Shown piece after piece: positions 37,432 to 46,432 of a stretch of DNA of 64,000 nucleotides. The first letter of the stretch is position 1; every line of letters begins with the position of its first letter. Location: NCBI RefSeq assembly GCF_039370165.1, contig NZ_CP134991.1, positions 62,001 to 126,000 of the forward strand, in the 5' to 3' direction. The position numbers and the translations under genes were made by a program. The notes beneath the pieces are model-generated. The model searched no databases and was not told the DNA's origin. It saw only the letters and a list, made by a program, of their open reading frames with translations. Source of the DNA: Buchnera aphidicola (Chaitoregma tattakana) (GTDB lineage Bacteria; Pseudomonadota; Gammaproteobacteria; Enterobacterales; Enterobacteriaceae).

Positions 37432-37474
37432 AATATTAAAAAAGCTTCCTTATATTGGAAGCTTTTTTAATATT
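37432..37474 (+). terminator. Strong terminator/attenuator-like hairpin between rplT and pheS
   Basis: Perfect 18-bp inverted repeat: 37432-37449 (core AAAAGCTTCC) with 37457-37474 (GGAAGCTTTT core), 7-base loop. The T run in the right arm gives a textbook Rho-independent terminator. It occupies the position of the pheST attenuator in E. coli. Just before it lies a 10-codon frame from GTG 37401 to TAA 37433 with four Phe codons, possibly a pheM-like leader or chance. Confidence 0.8.
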
Positions 37475-37505
37475 AATAATTTAATTTTTTTATATAAAAA
37501 ATGGT

Positions 37506-38495
37506 ATGAATAAAAAAAAAATATTTAAATTTTATAAAGTAGTTTTAAAAATTGTTGAAGATACAAAAGATTTGTATAATCTAAACAAATTAAAAAAGAA
37601 AATTTTAGGAAAAAAAGGTTATTTATCTTTTATGTTATCAAAATTAAAATTTTTACACAGTTTAAAAAAAAAAACTTTTGGAAAAGAATTGTATACTGCT
37701 TTTAATAGAATAAAAATGTGTATTAATTTAAAAGAGAAATACATTAGAAAAAAAAATTGTGAACAGGAGAATAATATAAAGTTTTTTGATATTTCTCTTC
37801 CAGGAAGAAAAATTCGTAAAGGTGCTATTCATCCTATTACTAATACTATACATGAAATAGAAAATTTTTTTTATAACATTGGATTTAAAATAGTAAGTGG
37901 GAATGAAATTGAAGATGAGTATTATAATTTTACAGCTTTAAATATACCTAAGACTCATCCTTCTAGAAATATACAAGATACATTTTGGATAGATAAAAAA
38001 ACTTTGTTAAGAACCCAGACTTCAAATATACAAATACATGTAATGAAAAAGAGAAAATTACCTATTAAAATTATTTCTTTGGGAAAAGTTTACAGAAATG
38101 ATAATGACATTAAACATACACCAATGTTTCATCAAATAGAAGGATTAATAGTTAATAAGAGTGTAAATTTTTCTAATCTAAAGTGGATAATACACAATTT
38201 TTTAAAAAATTTTTTTAATCATAATATATCAATAAGATTTCGCAGTTCATACTTTCCATTTACATCTCCTTCTGCTGAAGTAGATATTAAAGAAAAAAAT
38301 GGAGACTGGTTAGAAATATTAGGATGCGGCATGGTTCATCCAAATGTTTTAAAGAATATGAAAATTAATTATAATGAGTACATTGGTTGTGCTTTTGGTA
38401 TAGGTATTGAAAGGATAACAATGTTACGTTATGGAATATTAGATGTACGAAATTTTTTTGAAAATAATTTAAGTTTTTTAAATCAATTTAAATAA
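37506..38495 (+). CDS. pheS: Phenylalanyl-tRNA synthetase alpha subunit
   Basis: Catalytic class II subunit of the alpha2-beta2 enzyme. 329 residues, against 327. Coiled-coil-like N-terminus, then DISLPGRK, IHPITNTIHEIE, TALNIPKTHPSR, LLRTQTSNIQIH (motif 2 area), GKVYRNDNDIKHTPMFHQIEG, FPFTSPSAEVD, GCGMVHPNVL and the motif 3 FGIGIERITML. Twelve bases before pheT. An 11-A run occurs near 37666. Confidence 0.96.
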   Translation: MNKKKIFKFYKVVLKIVEDTKDLYNLNKLKKKILGKKGYLSFMLSKLKFLHSLKKKTFGKELYTAFNRIKMCINLKEKYIRKKNCEQENNIKFFDISLPGRKIRKGAIHPITNTIHEIENFFYNIGFKIVSGNEIEDEYYNFTALNIPKTHPSRNIQDTFWIDKKTLLRTQTSNIQIHVMKKRKLPIKIISLGKVYRNDNDIKHTPMFHQIEGLIVNKSVNFSNLKWIIHNFLKNFFNHNISIRFRSSYFPFTSPSAEVDIKEKNGDWLEILGCGMVHPNVLKNMKINYNEYIGCAFGIGIERITMLRYGILDVRNFFENNLSFLNQFK

Positions 38496-38507
38496 TTAGG
38501 TATTGAT

Positions 38508-40898
38508 ATGAAGATTAGTACCAGATGGATTGCAGAATGGTCAGATTTTAAATTAGATGTTAATAGTACATGTAAAAGTTTGACTGATTTAGGTATTGAA
38601 GTAGAAAATTGTAGTAAAGTTAGTGTAAATATTAGTGATTTTTTTATTGGACAAATATTTTCTAAAGAAACTATTTTTATAAGAGGTAAAAAATTTTTTT
38701 TATATTATGTTCTTATAAAAAATAATGAAAAACTTAAAATTTATTCAACATATAAATGTTTGTTAGGCCAAAAATTTATTGTATCTAGATCTAAAATTTT
38801 TTTTTCTGAAAATGTTTATAAATATTTAAAAAAATATCACAGTTCTATTTCAGAAATTTTTTTTTGTTCGCCTTTTTCCTTAGGTATTTCGAATGTAAAA
38901 AATATTCCTATAAAATTAGATAGCTCTTTTGATTTTAATATGAATTTGTGCAAAAAATTTGTAGTATATGATAGCATAATTAAGTTAAATATTCCTTATA
39001 ATAGAATAGAAGAGTTGAATGTTACTGGAATTTTAAGAGAAATATATGTTTATAAAAATATAAAATTCTCAAAGTTTAAAAAGAAATTTATAAAAAGCAG
39101 TAAAAATAAAAAACATACTAAAATATTTTTAGAAAAATCTATAAAAAACTATTGCTATTTAGGAAGAAAATTTACTGGTTTAGATATTAGCATTAAAACC
39201 CCATCATGGATTTGTGAAAGATTAAAAATTTTTAATATAAATAGTAATAACATATTATTTGATATTATTAACTATGTTTATTTAGAATTAGGAGAATCAT
39301 TTCATGTTTTAGACTCAAATTGTATAAATAAAAAAATTTTTATCAAGGTATCGAAAAATTCTAAAATTTCAGATTCTTCTAATAATTATTTTTTTTTAAA
39401 AAAAAATAATATTATAATATGCAATAAAAAAGAGATATTAGTTTTTGGAAATAATTTTAATAGTAAATATTCTAATGTTAATGTAAAGACTAAAAATATA
39501 TTTTTAGGTTCTTTATTTTTAGAAAACAATGTTTTTAATAATTATACAAAAAACAGTGTTTGTAGTAGAGAAATAAACTATTTTCATTATAGTAGTAACT
39601 ATGATATGCAATTTTTTGCATTAAAATATATTACAAAAATAATTTTAAGAATTTGTGGAGGAACAGCGCATAGCATAATAAACATAGAGAATTTTGAAAA
39701 GCATAATAAAAATATAATTTTTTTAAAAAAAAAAAATATTAAAAGGATTATGGGATTAAGTTTTGTAGATAACAATGTTGAACAAATATTACATGTGCTA
39801 GGTTATAAATTTTTTAAACAAAAAATAGGTTGGAAAGTATTAGTTCCTGTATGGAAAAAAAACATTATAATAGAAGAAGATATTATTTCTGATATAGTTA
39901 GAGTATATGGGTTAGACAAAATCCCCGCTACCGCTCCATACGAAAAATGTAATATTACTTACAAAAATTTTCATAATAATAATTTCATAAAGGACATAAA
40001 AAATTTATTAGTTAGTATTGGATATTACGAAGTATTAAATTATAGTTTTATAGATAATACTTTTGATAAAATGTTTACAAAAAATATTAATAACATAAAA
40101 ATACTAAATCCAATTTCTAAAAATATGTCTACAATGCGCTCTTCTTTACTCCCTGGATTATTAAAAAACTTTATTTTTAATAATAATAGACAACATGATA
40201 ATATCAAAATTTTTGAATTAGGATTGTGTTATTTTAAAAATTTTAAATCATATTTAGGAATTTCTGAAAAAATGTTTTTATCTTGTTTACTTGTTGGAAA
40301 TACAAATTTCAATTGGGATGAAAAAACAAGAAAAGTAGATTTTTATGACATTAAAGGAGACTTAGAATATATAACAGAAAATTTAAGATTACATAATAAT
40401 ATTAGATTTGTGAATAAAAAAATTATGGGACTTGAAAAAAATGTTAGTGCATACATATTTTTAGAAAAAAAACTTATTGGAAAAATAGGAAAATTAGATT
40501 TACAAATTTTAAAAAAAAATAATTTTAATAGAAACGTTGATATTTTTTTGTTTGAAATATGTTTAGAAGATTTTTGTAAATTAGATATATATAATATCAA
40601 AAAAATTTCAGGATATCCTAGTATTGTTAGAGATGTTTCTATTATAGTTAATAATTTTATTAAATATGATGATTTATTAAAATTTTGTAAACAGATATTT
40701 TTTAAATATTTAGTAGATATATATATTTTCGATTTTTATAATGGTCCTAATTTATCTTATGGAAAAAAAAGTATATCTATAAGATTAACTTTTCAAAGTA
40801 TTAATAAAACTTTAAAAGAAAATTATATAGATAAAATTTTTGTTAATAACATTAAATTATTAAAGAAGAAATTTGGTGCCATTGTAAAAAACAGATAA
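38508..40898 (+). CDS. pheT: Phenylalanyl-tRNA synthetase beta subunit with a degenerate editing site
   Basis: 796 residues, against 795. N-terminal EMAP-like region, B3/B4 editing domain, B5 (EEDIISDIVRVYGLDKIP), the catalytic-like domain and the C-terminal ferredoxin-like anticodon domain (SGYPSIVRDVSIIV) are all in order. In the editing module (B3/B4) the residues matching E. coli Gly318, Glu334, Thr354 and Ala356 are Asn318, Gly334, Arg354 and Ile356, and MGGIFGGEHSG reads FGNNFNSKYSN. The histidine of the LGESFHVLD block is kept. Removal of mischarged Tyr is probably lost. A 12-A run sits at 39725-39736. Confidence 0.95.
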   Translation: MKISTRWIAEWSDFKLDVNSTCKSLTDLGIEVENCSKVSVNISDFFIGQIFSKETIFIRGKKFFLYYVLIKNNEKLKIYSTYKCLLGQKFIVSRSKIFFSENVYKYLKKYHSSISEIFFCSPFSLGISNVKNIPIKLDSSFDFNMNLCKKFVVYDSIIKLNIPYNRIEELNVTGILREIYVYKNIKFSKFKKKFIKSSKNKKHTKIFLEKSIKNYCYLGRKFTGLDISIKTPSWICERLKIFNINSNNILFDIINYVYLELGESFHVLDSNCINKKIFIKVSKNSKISDSSNNYFFLKKNNIIICNKKEILVFGNNFNSKYSNVNVKTKNIFLGSLFLENNVFNNYTKNSVCSREINYFHYSSNYDMQFFALKYITKIILRICGGTAHSIINIENFEKHNKNIIFLKKKNIKRIMGLSFVDNNVEQILHVLGYKFFKQKIGWKVLVPVWKKNIIIEEDIISDIVRVYGLDKIPATAPYEKCNITYKNFHNNNFIKDIKNLLVSIGYYEVLNYSFIDNTFDKMFTKNINNIKILNPISKNMSTMRSSLLPGLLKNFIFNNNRQHDNIKIFELGLCYFKNFKSYLGISEKMFLSCLLVGNTNFNWDEKTRKVDFYDIKGDLEYITENLRLHNNIRFVNKKIMGLEKNVSAYIFLEKKLIGKIGKLDLQILKKNNFNRNVDIFLFEICLEDFCKLDIYNIKKISGYPSIVRDVSIIVNNFIKYDDLLKFCKQIFFKYLVDIYIFDFYNGPNLSYGKKSISIRLTFQSINKTLKENYIDKIFVNNIKLLKKKFGAIVKNR

Positions 40899-40926
40899 TT
40901 TACTTTATTTTTTTTATATATTAAAA

Positions 40927-40951
40927 ATGTTGTTAATTAAATTAACAACAT
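40927..40951. terminator. Bidirectional terminator between pheT and glyS
   Basis: 11-bp inverted repeat ATGTTGTTAAT (40927-40937) and ATTAACAACAT (40941-40951), in practice with the innermost pairs open to form a loop, then a run of T. Placed between convergent genes. E. coli has ihfA directly after pheT; here there is none. Confidence 0.7.
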
Positions 40952-40978
40952 GTTTTTTAAATTGTTATTTCTTAATAT

Positions 40979-42925
40979 TTATACTATATTTTTCAATATA
41001 ATAATTTTGTTAAATTGATAATTCGTTTTTTTTAAAAGTAATATTCTATTATTTTTAATATTTTTATTTTTGTCATTTATAAAAATTTTTTTAAATAAAA
41101 TATTTATTACTTTACATATTATATTTATATGTTCAAATATATTTTTATATTCACCATTTTCCAACATATTTTTTACATTTTTTCTAAATATAATTAGTAA
41201 ATTATATAATTTGTTTTCTATTTGGTTATTTATAAATTTTTTAAATATTTTTTTTAACTTAATTTGTTTATTTTTTTTTAGTATGTTTTTTATTCTTTTA
41301 CAAGTATTTTTAAAAATTTTAATATTTTTATAATTTGTAATTTCTAATGAATGTAAATATATTTTTATAGGAATTATCTTAAATATTTTTATAGAAGATG
41401 AAAGAATATAATTTTCAAAATTGTATTTTTTAAAAAATGCTATTATTCTTTTATAAAAATATAAGACTATTCTAGTTTCTATTGTTTTTGAGATATCTTT
41501 TTTTTTATACGTAAAAATAGAAATTTTTATTAATTCTAATATATTTATTTGAAATTTATTTTCTAACAAAATACGTATTATTCCTATTGCATTCTTTCTT
41601 ATGTAAAATGGGTCATTTTTACCAAAAGGTTGTTCGCCCGATATAAATAGACCTACTATAGTATCTATTCTATCTGATATAGATATAGCAGATGATAGAT
41701 TATTTTTAGATATTTTAGAATTATAATTTAATGGATAGTATTGTTCTTTAATAGAGTTAGCTATTTCTATAGTTTTGCCTTCTGCTAATGCATATTTCAT
41801 TCCTATATATCCTTGCATGCTAGGAAATTCAAAAACTATGTTTGTCAAAAGATCACATTTAGAAAGTAAAGATGCTTGTATAATGTCTTTTTCATTTATT
41901 TTAATTGTTTTTCCAATCCAACATGCAACTTTTTTTATTCTAATAGTTTTTTCAAAAAATGTGCCAAGTTTATAATGAAAAATATGTTTTTTTAACTTTT
42001 TTAAATTATTTATCAATTCATTTTTTCGATCTAGTTTTAAAAAAAATTTTATATCAGTTAATTTTTCATTAATTATTCTTTCATTATCTGATATTATTCT
42101 TTTTGGATTTATAGATTTTATGTTTGATATTATTACAAAATTTCTTGTAATTTCTTTTGTTTTTGAATATATTGAAAAACATTTTTGTATATTCTCTATT
42201 ACATATTTTATTAATTTACTTGGTATTTTTAAAAATTTTTTTTTAAATCTACCTATATATATTTGTGGCCATTCTGTCATAAAATTTATTTCTTCTATTA
42301 AACTTTCATTTTTTTTTATTATTCCTTTTATTTTTTTTATTTTATTTTTTATACTTTCTAATATTTTATTCTTTCTTTCATTAAAACTTATTATTACTTT
42401 ACCAACTTTTTTGATTTTTTTTTTATATTCAGATGCATTTTTTATGTGTATTTTTTTATTATTTGTCATAAAAAAGTGGCCAAAAGTATAATTTTTTGAA
42501 TGAATTTTTAAAACTTCTATATTCATATTTTCATATTCTAGCATACACAGTATGTTTCTAATTGGTCGTATGAATTTTATTTGCATTTTGTTCCAATGCA
42601 TAGGCTTTTTAATATACATATTTTTTATTGATACTAAAATTGCAAATTTTAAATCATTATGTAGATTTTTAGAAAAATTTAATATTTTTTTTTTTTTTGT
42701 GTTATTTTTTTTAATAAAATTTTTAATATATTTATTATTGTAAAATATATTTTTTATTTCTATAATTAATCTTCTAGATGTTGCATGCCAATTAATTTTT
42801 TCGTATTTTATAGATTTTTTTTGTATCTGAGTTTTTATATTTTTGTATAGAGATTTTATAGTTTGCATCAAACTTTTAGGAGGCATTTCTTCTGTAATTA
42901 TCTCTAGTACTAGTTTTTTTTTCAA
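40979..42925 (-). CDS. glyS: Glycyl-tRNA synthetase beta subunit
   Basis: Partner of GlyQ in the bacterial heterotetrameric GlyRS; carries tRNA-binding domains. 648 residues, against 689, so shortened overall. N-terminus LVLEIITEEMPPKSL, SRRLIIEIKN, then PIRNILCMLE, TFGHFFM, KLGTFFEKTIRI, KCDLLTNIVFEFPSMQGYIGMKYA, ISDRIDTIVGLF, KNDPFYIRKNAIGIIRIL. The C-terminal third is very Lys/Ile/Asn rich and diverged. Starts 14 bases after glyQ ends. Confidence 0.95.
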   Translation of the reverse strand: MKKKLVLEIITEEMPPKSLMQTIKSLYKNIKTQIQKKSIKYEKINWHATSRRLIIEIKNIFYNNKYIKNFIKKNNTKKKKILNFSKNLHNDLKFAILVSIKNMYIKKPMHWNKMQIKFIRPIRNILCMLEYENMNIEVLKIHSKNYTFGHFFMTNNKKIHIKNASEYKKKIKKVGKVIISFNERKNKILESIKNKIKKIKGIIKKNESLIEEINFMTEWPQIYIGRFKKKFLKIPSKLIKYVIENIQKCFSIYSKTKEITRNFVIISNIKSINPKRIISDNERIINEKLTDIKFFLKLDRKNELINNLKKLKKHIFHYKLGTFFEKTIRIKKVACWIGKTIKINEKDIIQASLLSKCDLLTNIVFEFPSMQGYIGMKYALAEGKTIEIANSIKEQYYPLNYNSKISKNNLSSAISISDRIDTIVGLFISGEQPFGKNDPFYIRKNAIGIIRILLENKFQINILELIKISIFTYKKKDISKTIETRIVLYFYKRIIAFFKKYNFENYILSSSIKIFKIIPIKIYLHSLEITNYKNIKIFKNTCKRIKNILKKNKQIKLKKIFKKFINNQIENKLYNLLIIFRKNVKNMLENGEYKNIFEHINIICKVINILFKKIFINDKNKNIKNNRILLLKKTNYQFNKIIILKNIV

Positions 42926-42939
42926 ATTTAATTTTTCCT

Positions 42940-43827
42940 TTAATTATGTTTTTCATTTAACATTTTGTTAATGTATGTTTTTGCTATAAGTTTAGACAAT
43001 TTTCTAAATCTTCTTATATAGTTATGTCTTTCTATTATAGATAAACATTTTTTAGTGTCTAAGAGATTAAATTGATGTATGGATGTTAACATATGTTCGT
43101 AAGAAGGATAGATCAGTGGCATATTTAAGCAAATTAACCTTTTTGATTCTTTCATATTTTTTTTGAAAAAATAAAATATTTCCTTGACATTGATTTCTTT
43201 TAGATTATAATAACTTTGCTCAATTTCATTTTGTAAAAATAAATTTTTATATTTGACTTTTTTAAAATTTTCCTTACTCCATATTAATTCATATATATTT
43301 TTTTGATTTTGAATATGCATAGCAATTCTTTCTAAACCATAAGTTATTTCTACTGTAGAGGGGTTACAATCTAAACTGGCTACTTTTTGAAAATATGTAA
43401 ATTGAGTCACTTCCATTCCATTTATTCTAACTTCCCACCCTATTCCTGATGCTCCTATAGTTTTATTTTCCCAATTATCTTCTACAAATTTTATATCTTC
43501 TTTTTTTATGTCTACTTTTAATTTTTTTAAAGAATTTATGTATGTACTTTGTATATTTATAGGAGGGGGACTTATTACAACTTGTAATTGATAATAATGC
43601 TGTAATCTGTTTTTACTTGTTGCATGTCTACTATCTGATGGTCTTCTACATGCTTGAAGATATATTCTAGCAAATTTTTTTGGTAAAATAGCATTAAAAA
43701 AGGTTTCTCTATGAAATGTTCCGGCTCCAATTTGCATATCCAATGATGGAATTATAGTACATCCATTTTTTTCCCAGAATTTTTCTAAAATTTTTATTAT
43801 ATTTTGCAAGTAAGTTTTATTATTCAT
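42940..43827 (-). CDS. glyQ: Glycyl-tRNA synthetase alpha subunit
   Basis: Class II catalytic subunit. 295 residues, against 303. Strong matches: FWEKNGCTIIPSLDMQIGAGTF, CRRPSDSRHA, NRLQHYYQLQVVISP, FVEDNWENKTIGASGIGWEV, GMEVTQFTYFQ, EITYGLERIAMHIQ. Divergent from nfo across 93 bases. Forms an operon with glyS in the usual order. Confidence 0.97.
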   Translation of the reverse strand: MNNKTYLQNIIKILEKFWEKNGCTIIPSLDMQIGAGTFHRETFFNAILPKKFARIYLQACRRPSDSRHATSKNRLQHYYQLQVVISPPPINIQSTYINSLKKLKVDIKKEDIKFVEDNWENKTIGASGIGWEVRINGMEVTQFTYFQKVASLDCNPSTVEITYGLERIAMHIQNQKNIYELIWSKENFKKVKYKNLFLQNEIEQSYYNLKEINVKEIFYFFKKNMKESKRLICLNMPLIYPSYEHMLTSIHQFNLLDTKKCLSIIERHNYIRRFRKLSKLIAKTYINKMLNEKHN

Positions 43828-43920
43828 ATTTTCAATTTTTTTTTAAATGTAGTTTATATGTTAATATATAAATATTTTTTAATAAATATTTTATTTAATA
43901 TTTTTTTTAAAAATATTTTT

Positions 43921-44763
43921 ATGACTAAATATATAGGATCACATTTTACTGCTTTGCATGGATTAGATAAAGTTTTTTCCGAAGCAAAAAAAATTGGTGC
44001 TAATTCAATATCTTTTTTTTTGAAAAATCCAAGAAAATGGTTTTCTAAATCGTTGGATAACAATATTATCCAAAATTTTAAAAAAAATATGAAAAAATAT
44101 AGTTTTACTAATAATCAAATATTACCTCATGCTAGTTATTTAATAAATTTATGTAATCCTGATATAACTAAAAGAACTTTGTCTAAAAAATCCTTTTTAG
44201 AAGAAGTCATTATGTGTGAAAAATTAGGAATAAAATATATAAATGTACATCCTGGCAACTATTTAGTAAAAGATAATGTTAAGTTATGTTTTAAGTTAGC
44301 ATCTAGTGTAATAAATGAAATATTATATGAAACTGAAAATGTATGTATAGTATTAGAAAATACTTCAGGAAACGGTACTAGTATAGGATGCAGTTTTGAA
44401 GATTTATATGAAATAATAAATTGTATTAAACAATCTTCTAGAATAGGTATTTGTATAGATACATGTCATTTATTTTCTTATGGTTATAACATTAGTAATT
44501 TAGAAAATGTAAAAAATATTTTTTTTAAGTTTAATAAAATTATTGGATTTAATTATTTAAAAGGAATGCATATAAATGATTCTATTGGTGATTTAGGTAG
44601 TAAAGTGGATAGACATGCAAATTTAGGATTTGGTAAAATAGGAACAGATATTTTTTCTTTTATAATTAAAAATAAGATATTTGATAATATTCCTTTAATA
44701 CTAGAAACTAAAATACAAAGTCTAAGAAAAGATGAAATTATTTGGCTAAAATCTTTTATTTAG
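43921..44763 (+). CDS. nfo: Deoxyribonuclease IV (AP endonuclease)
   Basis: Cuts DNA 5' of abasic sites in base-excision repair. 280 residues, against 285. All metal-binding motifs are visible: YIGSHFTA, LPHASYLINL, NVHPGNY, LENTSGNG, CIDTCHLFSYG, GMHINDS, VDRHANLG, LILETK. Start ATG 43921 gives the family N-terminus; the frame opens further upstream at 43804, overlapping glyQ, without homology. One of few repair enzymes seen here. Confidence 0.96.
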   Translation: MTKYIGSHFTALHGLDKVFSEAKKIGANSISFFLKNPRKWFSKSLDNNIIQNFKKNMKKYSFTNNQILPHASYLINLCNPDITKRTLSKKSFLEEVIMCEKLGIKYINVHPGNYLVKDNVKLCFKLASSVINEILYETENVCIVLENTSGNGTSIGCSFEDLYEIINCIKQSSRIGICIDTCHLFSYGYNISNLENVKNIFFKFNKIIGFNYLKGMHINDSIGDLGSKVDRHANLGFGKIGTDIFSFIIKNKIFDNIPLILETKIQSLRKDEIIWLKSFI

Positions 44764-44809
44764 TTTCTTAAACAATATTTTTTTGTTATATTTTTATTTA
44801 GGAAAAATT

Positions 44810-45106
44810 ATGAATATAGTTTTTATAGCACATTTTAGAAACAAGTATGGCACTAGGAGTAGTAAAGTATTGAGAAATAAAAAACAGTACCCATGTATTT
44901 TATATCCTGTTAATGGAATGTCGGTACCGATCTATTTAAAAGAAAATGAAATATTTAAACTAAAAGATATAAAGAATATTTATAGTGAACACATTACTAT
45001 TATTTTAAATACAAACAAATATTTGTCGCAAATTAAAGAAGTACAAAGACATGCTTTTAAAAGTAACATTTTACATATAGATTTTTTTATTAAAAAACAA
45101 TTATAG
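44810..45106 (+). CDS. rplY: 50S ribosomal protein L25
   Basis: 5S rRNA-binding protein. 98 residues, against 94. FRNKYGTRSSKVLRNKKQYPCILY matches the family KGASRRLR...FPAIIY pattern, and the end EVQRHAFKSNILHIDFF matches DVQRHPYKPKLQHIDF. Start ATG 44810 is preceded by AGGA at 44800-44803; the frame extends nine codons upstream. Confidence 0.95.
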   Translation: MNIVFIAHFRNKYGTRSSKVLRNKKQYPCILYPVNGMSVPIYLKENEIFKLKDIKNIYSEHITIILNTNKYLSQIKEVQRHAFKSNILHIDFFIKKQL

Positions 45107-45557
45107 TATTTAAAATTGAGTTTTATCTTCATATATTTTTATACAAAAATTCGGCACGTATTATTAAATTTTTATGTATTATTACATTTACGTGTCGATA
45201 TAGAAATATTCTTTTATCATAAAAAATGTAAAAAAAAAAAATTATATAAATTAAATTACTTTAATTCTAAATATAATATTTTTATTTATGTTACATAATA
45301 TTATAAATAAGTATAGTATTAAATTTTTTTTAAAAAATGTTTAAAAAAAATTAAAACAAATTTGTTTAAAACATTTTTTTTATTATCGTAAATAAATAAA
45401 TATATTAATTTATATAGTTATATTTTTTTTAAAAAATATTACTATTATACATACAATATTTTACTTTTTATAAATATAGAAACATTATTTTAATAATATC
45501 ATGATTTTTTTTTGTATATTTAATTCTTTTATATGTTTTTTTTTATTAGGATCTATA
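45107..45557. other. Gene-free gap between rplY and rsmA
   Basis: 451 bases, extremely A/T rich, with one structured element (45151-45198). A 60-codon open frame at 45116-45298 has no recognisable similarity and a composition set by poly-A/T. In E. coli surA and pdxA precede rsmA; I find no remnant of either. The upstream end probably holds the rplY terminator and the right part the rsmA promoter. Confidence 0.5.
45151..45198 (+). terminator. Hairpin downstream of rplY
   Basis: TCGGCACGTA (45151-45160) pairs with TACGTGTCGA (45189-45198): 10 bp with one G-T pair, and a 28-base A/T loop. The arms are the only G+C-rich stretch in a 450-base gap, which suggests selection. It begins 45 bases after the rplY stop; no long T run follows, so it may be a processing or stability element. 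Confidence 0.5.
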
Positions 45558-46382
45558 ATGAATAATTATTTATATAAATATTTTAAATTTAAAAAAAGAT
45601 TTGGACAAAATTTCTTAATGGATAATAAAGTAATAAATAAAATTATTAATTTTATAAATCCTAAATTTGATGATAATATTTTTGAAATAGGTGCTGGATC
45701 TGGGTGTTTAACTAGAGCTTTATATAATTGTGTAGATAAGTTATCAGTTATAGAGATAGATAATGTTTTGTATAACTTTTTAAAAAAAATGTTTCTAAAA
45801 AAAAATGTTAATATTTTTAATGAAAATATATTAAAATTTGATTTTAAAAATTTTTTAAAGTATAATTATCCTATTAGAATTGTTGGTAATATACCATACA
45901 ATATTTCTATACATATAATATTCTATTGTTTTAATTTTTTGCATAAAATACAAGATATGTATTTTATGGTACAGTATGATGTTGCAAAAAAAATGTCAGC
46001 GTTAGTAGGAACTAAATCATATGGTAAATTAAGTATATTTTTACAATACTATTGTAGTATAAAAATACTTTTTGATGTAGAAGCAAAATCATTTTTTCCC
46101 TCACCTAATGTTAATTCTTGTTTCATAAAATTATCTCCATTAAAAAGATCATTTAATAAATATTTGAATATAACGCATTTTAAATACATAGTTTCTAAAG
46201 CATTTTCTCAAAGAAGAAAAACTTTAAAGAACAGTTTGTCTAAAATATTTGATAAAAATGATTTTATAAAATTAAACATTGACTATTCGTTACGTGCACA
46301 AAATTTAAATATTATAGAATACTGTAAGTTGTCAAAATATTTTTCTAAAAATGCTTTTAATAAAAATTTATATATTAATTAA
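45558..46382 (+). CDS. rsmA: 16S rRNA dimethyladenosine transferase (KsgA)
   Basis: Dimethylates A1518 and A1519 in helix 45 as a late 30S quality check. 274 residues, against 273. SAM site KKRFGQNFLMD and IFEIGAGSGCLT, acidic SVIEID, catalytic GNIPYNISIHI (NLPYN type), VQYDVAKKM, KSFFPSPNVNSCF and SKAFSQRRKTLKNSL. Start ATG 45558 is preceded by TAGGAT; the frame extends 19 codons upstream. apaG, between rsmA and apaH in E. coli, is absent. Confidence 0.96.
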   Translation: MNNYLYKYFKFKKRFGQNFLMDNKVINKIINFINPKFDDNIFEIGAGSGCLTRALYNCVDKLSVIEIDNVLYNFLKKMFLKKNVNIFNENILKFDFKNFLKYNYPIRIVGNIPYNISIHIIFYCFNFLHKIQDMYFMVQYDVAKKMSALVGTKSYGKLSIFLQYYCSIKILFDVEAKSFFPSPNVNSCFIKLSPLKRSFNKYLNITHFKYIVSKAFSQRRKTLKNSLSKIFDKNDFIKLNIDYSLRAQNLNIIEYCKLSKYFSKNAFNKNLYIN

Positions 46383-46432
46383 GTGTTTACTGATACAATA
46401 ATAATTATATTTTTTTATTTTTTTAAATATAC

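Noticed and set aside
42120..42491. 123-codon hydrophobic plus-strand frame opposite glyS
   Set aside because: Reverse complement of Lys/Asn-rich coding sequence reads as Phe/Leu/Ile, which only looks like a membrane protein.
45116..45298. 60-codon open frame after rplY
   Set aside because: No ribosome-binding site, no recognisable similarity, composition set by A/T runs, and it overlaps the 45151-45198 hairpin.
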